The position numbers and the translations under genes are program-made. Below the pieces are notes generated by a model, which did no database searches, was not told the origin of the DNA, and saw only the letters and a list, made by a program, of their open reading frames with translations. Shown here piece after piece: positions 14,313 to 20,236 of a DNA stretch of 20,237 nt; the stretch's first letter is position 1; every line of letters starts with the position of its first letter. Source of the DNA: a virus; the IMG/VR virus record IMGVR_UViG_3300042934_001108, positions 1 to 20,237 of that record; one strand, 5' to 3'.

Positions 14313-15858
14313 CCATATCACCTCCTTCCGATGGGTTATAAATGAGATCGCCCATCATTTGTTCCTCACGTTTCAGCTGAGCAACGTTTTGATCGAAGTT
14401 ACTACCAGTCATTTCAATGGATTCGCGCTCACGCGTTGAAACACCTAAGGCTACCCGCAATTGAGCTGCCTTAACTTCTTTCAACGGATCAATCTGTCCT
14501 TGGGACGATCCATGCCATTCCGTCGAGCACCAAGCTTTTTGAATCGCAGGATCCACAAAAAAACCGGGCGCATCAATGCGTCCGATTGCTACGGCTTCTG
14601 ATAACCACTGTTCATAGACAGGTTGACAAAACTCTTTGGCCAACCACTCACGGCTTGTACTAAAGAACTTCCAAGCCTCCAACAAAGAAGCACGACTAGC
14701 ACTATAGCTGGCATTGAATGATTTGAGCAATAACTCTTGCGGAATCTCAAGTGCCGCTCCAATGTACCGCGTCAGAGAGGTAACAAACGCGTCAAACGAC
14801 GTTGCCGGACGCGTTGGATTCGCCAACTCAATACTTTCGTTTTTTCCCAAAACATTGATTGCTCCTGGTGCCATCTCGTATGTGCTATCTGTTTTATCTA
14901 CCTGTTCCTCTTTCGGAATCATTTCGCCAAGAGGAGTTTCTGAAGTCGGTCCGTCTGTCTTGATAAATACGGTAAACATCCCGGAAATAATGGATGCCAT
15001 CAATTCAGCTTCGGTATACCGGGTGAGCTGTTTCAGTGTCTCAATAACAGGAGCGAGGTATGGAACGCCACGTCTCTGTTCTGCTCGCTCTTGCCGAATA
15101 AGATGCAAAATATTCGGCATCCCGGTCACCTTACCAAATGCATCAATACGTTGCCAACTTCGTCTCAGCTTTTCATCGATGCTGCTTACCCAATACGCGA
15201 CCGTCTGAGAAGTGGCTTTATCGACCTCCACGCCCGAATAAATTGGATTTTTGTTTGATGGATTTTCTCCAACAATACCGTTGCTAATGGAATTGGTCGG
15301 CGTCGAAATCCGATCTGCTTCAATCACATATAACCGCAGCGTGTATGGCATATAAGTGGTTTTTTTATCCTTTTGAAACAGGCAAAAAGAATCACCATTA
15401 AGCAAATGTCCCATAAAGGCGGTAGACTGCAGATCGAAAAAATCAGCCATACGCAATTGGTCGCATAGTTTAGTCTCGCTCCACAGGGCAAATTCTCGTT
15501 CGACTTTGCGTTCCCACTGATCGCCTTCGGACTCAGATAGTCCAAGAAGCGACACATCTAAATGTGCCTTCAGTTTCAAACCAGGACCAACCACATTTGT
15601 TCGCGCGGTCTTAATCGCACTCGTTGCGATTGGCGCATTCATGTACAAATCACGTGATCGCGCAATTAAAGTCGACAAGTTCTGATCAATATCAGTAGTG
15701 GCCGAATTTGCACTCGCTTTCCACGCGCGCATGCTTCGCTTTGTATGCGAAGCTCCGCCGTTTTGATAATTGAGTACTGACAAAGCACGTCGCGCCGTTT
15801 CTCGTTTATAGGCAGCCATTGGCGCAATATACGCAATCATTTTATCAATGGTATTCAT
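14281..15858 (-). CDS. B: Portal protein (lambda gpB family)
   Basis: 525 residues, near lambda gpB (533). Family features: an N-terminal ALSVLNYQNGGASHTKRSMRAWKASANSATTDIDQNLSTLIARSRDLYMNAPIATSAIKTARTNVVGPGLKL region, GHLLNGDSFCLF (150-161), the HLIRQERAEQRRGVPYLAPVIETLKQLTRYTEAELMASI core (252-290), and FNASYSASRASLLEAWKFF late in the protein. The dodecameric portal is the DNA gate at one capsid vertex and binds terminase. ATG 15858 follows AAGGCGGTGATGAA. The C-terminal 32 bases overlap the protease start, with the AAGGAGG of the protease inside portal codons. Confidence 0.95.
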   Translation of the reverse strand: MNTIDKMIAYIAPMAAYKRETARRALSVLNYQNGGASHTKRSMRAWKASANSATTDIDQNLSTLIARSRDLYMNAPIATSAIKTARTNVVGPGLKLKAHLDVSLLGLSESEGDQWERKVEREFALWSETKLCDQLRMADFFDLQSTAFMGHLLNGDSFCLFQKDKKTTYMPYTLRLYVIEADRISTPTNSISNGIVGENPSNKNPIYSGVEVDKATSQTVAYWVSSIDEKLRRSWQRIDAFGKVTGMPNILHLIRQERAEQRRGVPYLAPVIETLKQLTRYTEAELMASIISGMFTVFIKTDGPTSETPLGEMIPKEEQVDKTDSTYEMAPGAINVLGKNESIELANPTRPATSFDAFVTSLTRYIGAALEIPQELLLKSFNASYSASRASLLEAWKFFSTSREWLAKEFCQPVYEQWLSEAVAIGRIDAPGFFVDPAIQKAWCSTEWHGSSQGQIDPLKEVKAAQLRVALGVSTRERESIEMTGSNFDQNVAQLKREEQMMGDLIYNPSEGGDMDGENSGDKQE

Positions 15859-15870
15859 TTCATCACCGCC

Positions 15871-16101
15871 TTACCAATCATGCGGCATAATACCGATGAC
15901 TCTGTTTCGATTTCCGCCGCTTTCCATCATGTCGATTTGTTTCTCAATATCAGTGATGGTCGCTCTAATCATAGACAGATCTGCCCGTCGAATCCTGCGA
16001 TTGTTCAATTGGTACTCCTGCGCGCCGGCGAGAATCGCCTCTTCACATGCATAATACTGATTGAGCAAGTTCTTATAACGATCGAGACGCTGAATGTTCA
16101 T
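15871..16101 (-). CDS. W: gpW-like head-tail connector protein
   Basis: 76 residues from ATG 16101 (GGTGG five bases upstream). An in-frame ATG at 16119 overlaps the TerL stop (ATGA) and would add six residues, so coupled initiation there is possible too. The sequence is two helices with a hairpin: YYACEEAILAGAQEYQLNNRRIRRADLSMIRATITDIEKQIDMM. The A...IL.G...Y......RRADL..I......IE pattern fits gpW-like proteins (lambda W is 68 residues). gpW is placed after the packaged DNA to accept gpFII. It lies between terminase and portal exactly as in lambda. The C-terminal part (GGNRNRVIGIMPHDW) is likely flexible. Confidence 0.75.
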   Translation of the reverse strand: MNIQRLDRYKNLLNQYYACEEAILAGAQEYQLNNRRIRRADLSMIRATITDIEKQIDMMESGGNRNRVIGIMPHDW

Positions 16102-16115
16102 CGAACCACCAACTT

Positions 16116-17930
16116 TCATAATGTAACTTTGCTAACTAATCCTGTTTTTCTGCTGATTTCCCGCGGCTTTTCCGTTTGTTTCTGCTTACCAATCAAAAGA
16201 TCATTCAGTTCTTCGAGCGGTGGATTGAGTATTTCTAAGGCTGCCGTTGCATAATTTCTTAAATCGAACGGTTCGTTTCGTGCACCACTCGTTTTCTTTT
16301 CCCAAATAATACGTGTTTGACCATTTTGATATTTCGTGACCCGACGTTCTGCGGTCAATCCTTCATAATACTGGTGATCGTAACCGAATTTTTTCGGAAA
16401 ATGACAATATCCTTCTTGCTCGTCTGAAGATTGCAACCGTGAAACGATTACATCTTTGCCGACATCGACACCAATATTAAACAGCCATACGCCTTCGTCG
16501 TTTCTTCGCTTCGGGCGCATAATAAAAGGAATTCCACTTCCGCCTTTGCCTTTTATGGCCCAGACGCGTTGAAATTCCCTCGCTTTGCAATAATCATAAA
16601 CCGACTCAGTGTGATGTCCACCGGAATCGATGCATGTCGTCATGATAGGAAGCTCAATCCCATCGACACGCTTGAACTTTCGTTTCAATACAAGGTCTAG
16701 GTCGTCCCAAACTTCACGTTGCCCGGGGTCGCCCATGATCACTCCGTAGCGAACGCCCCACGATTCTTTTCCTATCCCCCAGCCGATGATCTCATACTCA
16801 AGCCGGTTGTCTTGGGTGTCGACTCCCATCGTTAGACAAACCACGGATTCAGGCAGCGAATCGCCATAATCTTCCCCTCTCTTCTCCAATGAGTGGCTTT
16901 TAAGGCTTGTTCCTTTTTCTTCCCATGTTTCACCGAGGGACGTATTCACCCAAACCTTGAGCGTTTCCAATCCTTTTCTTTTTGCTTCGTGAAAATCATC
17001 AATGATATCACTCCATTTTTTCCACGGACTTAGTAATTCATTGAGATGGAATCCGCGAATTGGTGCATCCGGATTTTCAGCAATCCATTTTCCATGAATC
17101 ATATTTTGCTTCCACTCTATTTCACTGTGTAAATAGCCACAGCACGGACAGCGCATCGACTTCGTTTCAAAATCCATTTGTGGCCACAAAAAAGGTTGAT
17201 ATTCACCACAAGATGGACAAGGAACATGAAATCGTTCTTTCGTGCTTAGTTCAAACTCCGATTCAATTCGGCTCGCACCTTTAATCGTCGGGGTCGAAGC
17301 CATCACGATTTTCCGATTCCAAAACGTTGTCGTTCTTTTTTCAGCTAATGAAAGTGGATCACCTTCACTGCCTGCACTGAATGGATAGCGGTCGATTTCA
17401 TCGGCGAGCAAAATACGAATTGGGCGAGACGCAAGCCCAGACGGTGCATTTGCTCCAATCAATGCCACGTATCCGCCAATAAATGTTTTGCGCAATGTCG
17501 TATTTCCACTGTCTCGACTTTTCACGTCCGCAACTTTGTTTCTCAGCGATGGCGTATCACGCACCATTGGATCAATGCGCTCTTTAGAAAAGTTCTTTGC
17601 CATCGTATCAGTCGGCTGAACCATCAAAATTGGCGCTGGATCATAATCAATATGGTAGCCGAGTGCATTTAACAAGATTTCAGACTTTCCGACCTGGGCA
17701 CTCGCCATGATCACGACTTTTACATAATGTGGATCGTTAATTGCGTTGAGCATTTCACGTTGATAAGGCGCGCGATCTGTTCGCCACTTACCAGGTTCAG
17801 CCGAACCTTCGCTTGATAAATATCTGTATTGATCCGACCACTCCGAAACGGTTAGGTCCGGAGGAGGCGCGACAGTATCTCGAATAATTTCACGAAACAG
17901 GTTTTCTGTTTTTCCCTTTTTTTCGGGCAT
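16116..17930 (-). CDS. A: Terminase large subunit (lambda GpA family)
   Basis: 604 residues. ATPase: Walker A-like ASAQVGKS (76-83) and Walker B ILLADEID (173-180), followed by the coupling-motif region VMASTPT (209-214). A CxxC...CxCC zinc-ribbon-like element lies at 238-264. The nuclease domain shows GVDTQDNRLEYEIIGWG (Asp371) and CIDSGGHHTESVYDYC (Asp435), with a C-terminal FDLRNYATAALEIL. The family cuts cos DNA and drives it into the procapsid through the portal. ATG 17930 follows AAGGTGAAGCACA and overlaps the TerS gene by 41 bases, suggesting coupled synthesis. Length is close to lambda GpA (641). Confidence 0.95.
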   Translation of the reverse strand: MPEKKGKTENLFREIIRDTVAPPPDLTVSEWSDQYRYLSSEGSAEPGKWRTDRAPYQREMLNAINDPHYVKVVIMASAQVGKSEILLNALGYHIDYDPAPILMVQPTDTMAKNFSKERIDPMVRDTPSLRNKVADVKSRDSGNTTLRKTFIGGYVALIGANAPSGLASRPIRILLADEIDRYPFSAGSEGDPLSLAEKRTTTFWNRKIVMASTPTIKGASRIESEFELSTKERFHVPCPSCGEYQPFLWPQMDFETKSMRCPCCGYLHSEIEWKQNMIHGKWIAENPDAPIRGFHLNELLSPWKKWSDIIDDFHEAKRKGLETLKVWVNTSLGETWEEKGTSLKSHSLEKRGEDYGDSLPESVVCLTMGVDTQDNRLEYEIIGWGIGKESWGVRYGVIMGDPGQREVWDDLDLVLKRKFKRVDGIELPIMTTCIDSGGHHTESVYDYCKAREFQRVWAIKGKGGSGIPFIMRPKRRNDEGVWLFNIGVDVGKDVIVSRLQSSDEQEGYCHFPKKFGYDHQYYEGLTAERRVTKYQNGQTRIIWEKKTSGARNEPFDLRNYATAALEILNPPLEELNDLLIGKQKQTEKPREISRKTGLVSKVTL

Positions 17931-18519
17931 TGTGCTTCACCTTCTCGGCTTCGACAACCGGATCCTCAATCAATCCATTGTCCTCATCCTCCTCAATCGA
18001 GAGTTTATCTTTACTTTCCGCATAAAAAACATTCGGATCATAATCTTTTAATTCGTTAAGTGCTTCGTTAAGCACTTTTTTTATTTTATCTTGGACGATT
18101 GCCATATCTTGTTGACCAATCAGCTGACTTGCTACCCTAGTCGGGATCGCTAAGATTCTTGTTCGAAAAGCAGTCAACATATTATTCATTACCCGCTTCA
18201 CATCTTGAGAGCGATGAACTTCTCCTTTTAAGATGTTGAGTTCGAGTTCAGTTTTCTGCCGGCGCGCTCTGGTCCATAAGGCTGTTTCAACTTTTGCGTC
18301 AAGTTCATCATCGCCTTTTTCTTTTTCAATCCGATAGTCGATGTACGATCTGATTGAAGCAACGAGATCGTATCTGCCTCGGTTAACTTTTGTCAGCGCT
18401 CCATCCTTTTCGAGCTGCCCAATTCTTCGTGTTGATAACCCTAGGATTTCCGAAAGTTCGCTTGTCGTAATTATTTTTTCGAGAGGCTTGGATTGCTTAT
18501 CTGACAAGGGTTTCACCAA
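17890..18519 (-). CDS. nu1: Terminase small subunit (Nu1-like)
   Basis: 209 residues. The N-terminal winged helix (about residues 17-42: TTSELSEILGLSTRRIGQLEKDGAL) is typical of Nu1-type DNA-recognition subunits, followed by IRSYIDYR and an ALWTRARRQKTELELNILKGEVHRSQDVKRVMNNMLTAFRTRILAIPTRVASQL helical part that is a common mark of Gram-positive TerS. It binds the cos site and recruits TerL. The start is TTG at 18519 or GTG at 18516, with only AGAAAG as a weak ribosome-binding site, and a hairpin lies directly upstream. No ATG is near. Weak initiation may keep TerS low relative to TerL. Start is uncertain by one codon. Confidence 0.88.
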   Translation of the reverse strand: MVKPLSDKQSKPLEKIITTSELSEILGLSTRRIGQLEKDGALTKVNRGRYDLVASIRSYIDYRIEKEKGDDELDAKVETALWTRARRQKTELELNILKGEVHRSQDVKRVMNNMLTAFRTRILAIPTRVASQLIGQQDMAIVQDKIKKVLNEALNELKDYDPNVFYAESKDKLSIEEDEDNGLIEDPVVEAEKVKHNARKKGKNRKPVS

Positions 18520-18531
18520 CTTTCTGGAAAT

Positions 18532-18573
18532 AAAAAAACCGTCTCCGGCGTTTGAAACGGAAATCGGTTTTTC
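18532..18573. terminator. Terminator-like hairpin directly upstream of terS
   Basis: An 8-bp perfect stem AAAAACCG (18534-18541) with CGGTTTTT (18565-18572), plus an inner TCCG/CGGA pairing (18544-18547 with 18558-18561) and an A/T tract on both sides, so it could act in either direction. On the minus strand it is followed by TTTTTTTATTT. It lies only 13 bases before the terS start, leaving no room for a promoter in between. It may be a weak terminator that late transcription must pass, a leader structure that limits TerS, or part of the terminase binding region. Direct sequence observation, role inferred. Confidence 0.5.
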
Positions 18574-18596
18574 GGCCTGCTAACTGAAGGTTTTTT

Positions 18597-18631
18597 GGGC
18601 GCTCGTGCACCCGCTAGGGTGACGGGTCTCC
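18597..18631. other. Candidate cos site (GC-rich dyad cluster)
   Basis: This 35-base GC-rich island stands out from A/T-rich surroundings. It contains CACCC-GCTA-GGGTG (18608-18621), an overlapping ACCCG...CGGGT pair (18609-18613 and 18623-18627) and GTGCAC (18605-18610). Partial two-fold symmetry is a usual property of cosN, and its place about 90-110 bases upstream of the TerS start resembles lambda, where cosN lies just upstream of nu1 with cosB in between. The terminase is of the lambda GpA type, which cuts cos. The exact nick positions cannot be given. Confidence 0.35.
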
Positions 18632-18642
18632 AAAGTACCTTT

Positions 18643-18656
18643 TTTCCCTAGGGAAA
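18643..18656. repeat. Perfect 14-bp palindrome
   Basis: TTTCCCTAGGGAAA reads the same on both strands, without mismatch. It lies between the cos candidate and the -10-like TATATT. It also holds one of three CTAG tetramers in this intergenic region. A symmetric protein site (terminase, regulator or recombinase accessory) is plausible. The exact symmetry is seen directly, the function is not known. Confidence 0.55.
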
Positions 18657-18670
18657 CTTACACATCTGTA

Positions 18671-18676
18671 AATATA
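18671..18676 (-). promoter_or_regulatory. Possible late-promoter -10 element
   Basis: On the minus strand TATATT (5 of 6 to TATAAT) lies about 150 bases before terS. At 17 bases upstream there is no match to TTGACA. Instead the AACCCTT/AAGGGTT dyad (18692-18712) sits just where an activator or alternative sigma-like factor would contact DNA. That would fit a late promoter dependent on the Xpf-like protein encoded at 19494-19970. A -10-like hexamer in A/T-rich DNA is common by chance, so this is tentative. Confidence 0.25.
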
Positions 18677-18691
18677 TTCCATTAGCGTTCT

Positions 18692-18713
18692 AACCCTTGA
18701 TATTAAAGGGTTT
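18692..18713. repeat. Dyad element, copy 1 (CCCTTGATA type)
   Basis: AACCCTT (18692-18698) pairs with AAGGGTT (18706-18712) across a 7-base spacer GATATTA. Read on the plus strand it is CCCTTGATA-TTAA-AGGGTTT. A near copy exists at 18873-18895 in the opposite orientation. Two 7-bp arms around a 7-base spacer is also a geometry tyrosine recombinases use as crossover sites, and it would equally suit a dimeric regulator. Confidence 0.6.
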
Positions 18714-18734
18714 ATCGCTCTTGTTATGTATGTC

Positions 18735-18777
18735 GTGTCCTACGCTCTTGAGACGCTTTCTAAGCGCTTTTGGACAC
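18735..18777. repeat. Nested inverted repeat
   Basis: Outer arms GTGTCC (18735-18740) and GGACAC (18772-18777) enclose an inner hairpin CGCTT-TCT-AAGCG and several CGCT/AGCG motifs. The direct repeat CGCTCTTG also occurs here (18733-18752 region) and just to the left (18715-18722). It lies between the two CCCTTGATA elements. It lacks a T-tract, so it is not a typical intrinsic terminator. Confidence 0.45.
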
Positions 18778-18872
18778 ATTATCGTGTTTTTTATTCACCC
18801 TTACACTAATAGCCGCAAATCGTATGACGAACGCACCATAATCTACATTCTGTTGCGCTCACCTATCATCAC

Positions 18873-18895
18873 AAACCCTAGCTGTATCAAGGGAT
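18873..18895. repeat. Dyad element, copy 2 (inverted relative to copy 1)
   Basis: On the minus strand this reads CCCTTGATA-CAGCT-AGGGTTT, against CCCTTGATA-TTAA-AGGGTTT for copy 1 on the plus strand: both 9- and 7-base blocks identical, spacer one base longer. The pair is thus in inverted orientation, bounding about 180 bases. It starts 30 bases downstream of the recombinase stop codon. Confidence 0.6.
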
Positions 18896-18924
18896 AAAAA
18901 AATTTATTAACCGAACGCACGCTA

Positions 18925-19497
18925 TTATTTTTTATGGTGCTTTCGTTTGCCGTCAATCATCCTCACTTTGCTCATCGCTTTGTCCAAACGGTCTTGCGTG
19001 ATGCCGATGTAACGCAGGGTTATTTCTTGAGAGGAATGGTTGAAAAGCATTTGGAGTGTCGCGATATCGCTGGTCTCCATGTAATAGTGATAGCCAAATG
19101 TTTTGCGCATGGTATGTGTTCCAATTCGTTGAATGCGTGCTTTCTTTGCTGCTGCATTGAGAATGCGATAGGCTCTGCTGCGGTCGATCGGTCTGTTTCT
19201 TCCGTTCCTACTTTTGAAAAGGTAGTCTCCATCCTTTAAACTTCTGGCATACGGGACAAGATATTCTTTGATGTAAGGCGGTATTTTGAATTGCTTTGGC
19301 TTCTTTGTTTTCTTTTCGCGGATGCTTACATACTGTTCATAGATAATTTCTTTTTTAAGTCGGAGCAAGTCCGAAATCCTTAATCCGGTTGACACGCCCA
19401 TCAAGAAAAGAATGAAGTCACGTTCGTTGTGCTCTTGGAGTATTTCATACATTTGTTCCAGTTTGGCTTTATCTCTAATCGGCTGCACGAAATTCAT
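18925..19497 (-). CDS. Short tyrosine recombinase (catalytic domain only)
   Basis: 190 residues. The active-site set is complete: Arg40 in STGLRISDLL, Lys in the REKKTKKPK hairpin (60-68), His128-x-x-Arg131 (HTMRK), His154 (FNHSS) and Tyr163 (LRYIGI). It lacks the core-binding SAM-like and arm-binding domains of 350-400-residue phage integrases. In size it is like FimB/FimE (about 200 residues), which invert a short promoter segment. It starts with ATGA overlapping the regulator stop and so is co-expressed with it, next to terminase rather than next to an immunity region. It may invert or resolve DNA, or be a domesticated late-gene factor. That it is the prophage integrase is less likely but not excluded. 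Confidence 0.88.
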   Translation of the reverse strand: MNFVQPIRDKAKLEQMYEILQEHNERDFILFLMGVSTGLRISDLLRLKKEIIYEQYVSIREKKTKKPKQFKIPPYIKEYLVPYARSLKDGDYLFKSRNGRNRPIDRSRAYRILNAAAKKARIQRIGTHTMRKTFGYHYYMETSDIATLQMLFNHSSQEITLRYIGITQDRLDKAMSKVRMIDGKRKHHKK

Positions 19498-19970
19498 CTC
19501 TTGATCATCCCTCTCTTCAACGATTTCTCTATTTTATTTTGAGCGCGTCGGCATGTTGTTTGGACTGTGGCTTTCTTGATTTTCATCAGATCTGCTATTT
19601 CTTCCATCGAGAGCATTTCAGCATGATGCATCAGATAAATGTCTTCTTCTCGTTCGGTCAGTTCTCTAAGCGCGTTGAGTATCGTTTGTCTATCTTCATC
19701 AAAGAACTCACTTTCGTTTGTTACCGTTTTGTCAAAATAGCATACATCCATAAGTTCCGGATCCGTGAGATACACTTCGGTTCGATCAGCTCCACGCCTG
19801 TTGTCGGGATTGCGTCCATGGTGCATCCAGTTAATCGCATACTGCATGTCGTTTATCATCCCATTGATAACCGTCTTTTCGTCTCCTTCAGCAGATCCGT
19901 AAGCCTTCTTTATCATTCGAATTGATCTCCGATATTCATAAACCATTTCCCTAACGCCCACCTGCTCCAT
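19494..19970 (-). CDS. Xpf/ArpU-like late gene regulator (sigma-70 region 4)
   Basis: 158 residues. The N-terminal half (REMVYEYRRSIRMIKKAYGSA, GMINDMQYAINWMHHGRNPDNRRG) matches the common Gram-positive phage protein found just upstream of terminase. The C-terminal half (about 95-152: ILNALRELTEREEDIYLMHHAEMLSMEEIADLMKIKKATVQTTCRRAQNKIEKSL) is a sigma region 4 helix-turn-helix. PBSX Xpf, in an equal place before its terminase genes, is needed for late operon transcription. This protein probably turns on the packaging, head and tail genes. The ATG at 19970 has AAAGGGG directly before it, which is close. A later ATG at 19946 is possible. It lacks region 2, so it is not a complete sigma factor. 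Confidence 0.85.
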   Translation of the reverse strand: MEQVGVREMVYEYRRSIRMIKKAYGSAEGDEKTVINGMINDMQYAINWMHHGRNPDNRRGADRTEVYLTDPELMDVCYFDKTVTNESEFFDEDRQTILNALRELTEREEDIYLMHHAEMLSMEEIADLMKIKKATVQTTCRRAQNKIEKSLKRGMIKR

Positions 19971-19976
19971 CCCCTT

Positions 19977-20114
19977 TCATTTTCTCCGGAACGCCCCTTT
20001 ATGCCTTTCAAGCTTTTGCCCGAACTCGCCCATCATGCACCGGTATTCATAAGTCGAATACTCTTGCTTTTTCTTCTCCTGTTTCCGTGGTCGCTTCTTC
20101 TTTTTATCAGCCAT
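19977..20114 (-). CDS. Small basic protein, function unknown
   Basis: 45 residues from ATG 20114, which is preceded by GGAGGTGCGAA, a strong ribosome-binding site. Starting further upstream in the same frame would read through a terminator stem and is rejected. The sequence MADKKKKRPRKQEKKKQEYS followed by TYEYRCMMGEFGQKLERHKG and AFRRK is about 40 percent Lys or Arg. Such charge suggests nucleic-acid binding, but I do not recognise a family. It ends 6 bases before the regulator ATG and is probably in one transcript with regulator and recombinase. Confidence 0.6.
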   Translation of the reverse strand: MADKKKKRPRKQEKKKQEYSTYEYRCMMGEFGQKLERHKGAFRRK

Positions 20115-20130
20115 TTCGCACCTCCATAGA

Positions 20131-20180
20131 TAAAATAAAAGGGCACCAACTAAGCGCTCGTTGCGCTCAATCAGTGCCCG
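20131..20180 (-). terminator. Strong intrinsic terminator
   Basis: On the minus strand a 17-bp stem with G-U wobbles: outer GGGCAC/GTGCCC (20174-20179 and 20141-20146), inner AGCGC/GCGCT, loop AACGA, followed by TTTTATTTT (20140-20132). This is a classic rho-independent terminator for genes to the right. The ribosome-binding site of the 45-residue gene starts only about 10 bases after its T-tract, so downstream genes need either read-through or antitermination. Confidence 0.85.
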
Positions 20181-20200
20181 TGGTGTTTCCACTAAGCTTG

Positions 20201-20236
20201 TTAAAGTTTGATGTCTACTTCTATTTTTGCATTACA
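20201..20236 (-). CDS. Possible 3' end of an upstream gene (cut by window edge)
   Basis: The longest open frame entering at the right edge on the minus strand reads CNAKIEVDIKL and stops at TAA (20203-20201). A terminator begins about 20 bases further on, which is where one expects it after a gene end. Only 11 codons are visible, so this is a tentative call and no product can be named. Confidence 0.35.
   Translation of the reverse strand, partial: CNAKIEVDIKL

Larger units (their letters stand above)
18520..18924. other. 405-bp intergenic region between recombinase and terminase genes
   Basis: The only long non-coding stretch here. I see no credible gene in either strand. From the recombinase side it holds: a direct repeat CGAACGCAC (18912-18920 and 18828-18836), an inverted-orientation pair of CCCTTGATA elements (18873-18895 and 18692-18713), a nested hairpin (18735-18777), a TATATT-like -10 (18671-18676, minus), a perfect 14-bp palindrome (18643-18656), a GC-rich dyad cluster (18597-18631) and a terminator-like hairpin (18532-18573). 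In lambda-like phages the cos site lies just upstream of the small terminase gene, so this region is also where cos is expected. Confidence 0.85.

Noticed and set aside
14313-14321. GTG start at 14321 for the protease
   Set aside because: This GTG is part of the AAGGAGGTG ribosome-binding site of the ATG at 14312.
18697-18897. 66-codon plus-strand frame inside the intergenic region
   Set aside because: No ribosome-binding site, and it runs through the repeat elements. The composition does not look like a protein.
18828-18920. CGAACGCAC direct repeat as attachment-site arms
   Set aside because: Two 9-base copies 84 bases apart are too little to call an att site, and no host junction is in the window. 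It is kept only as a description of the region.
18520-18924. tRNA or other structured RNA gene in the intergenic region
   Set aside because: I searched by eye for cloverleaf arms, a TTCGA-type T-loop and a CCA end and found none. The hairpins present are explained better as dyads or terminators.
20115-20192. N-terminal extension of the 45-residue protein (METPRALIER...)
   Set aside because: It would be translated through the terminator stem and loop, while a strong GGAGGTG site precedes the internal ATG at 20114.
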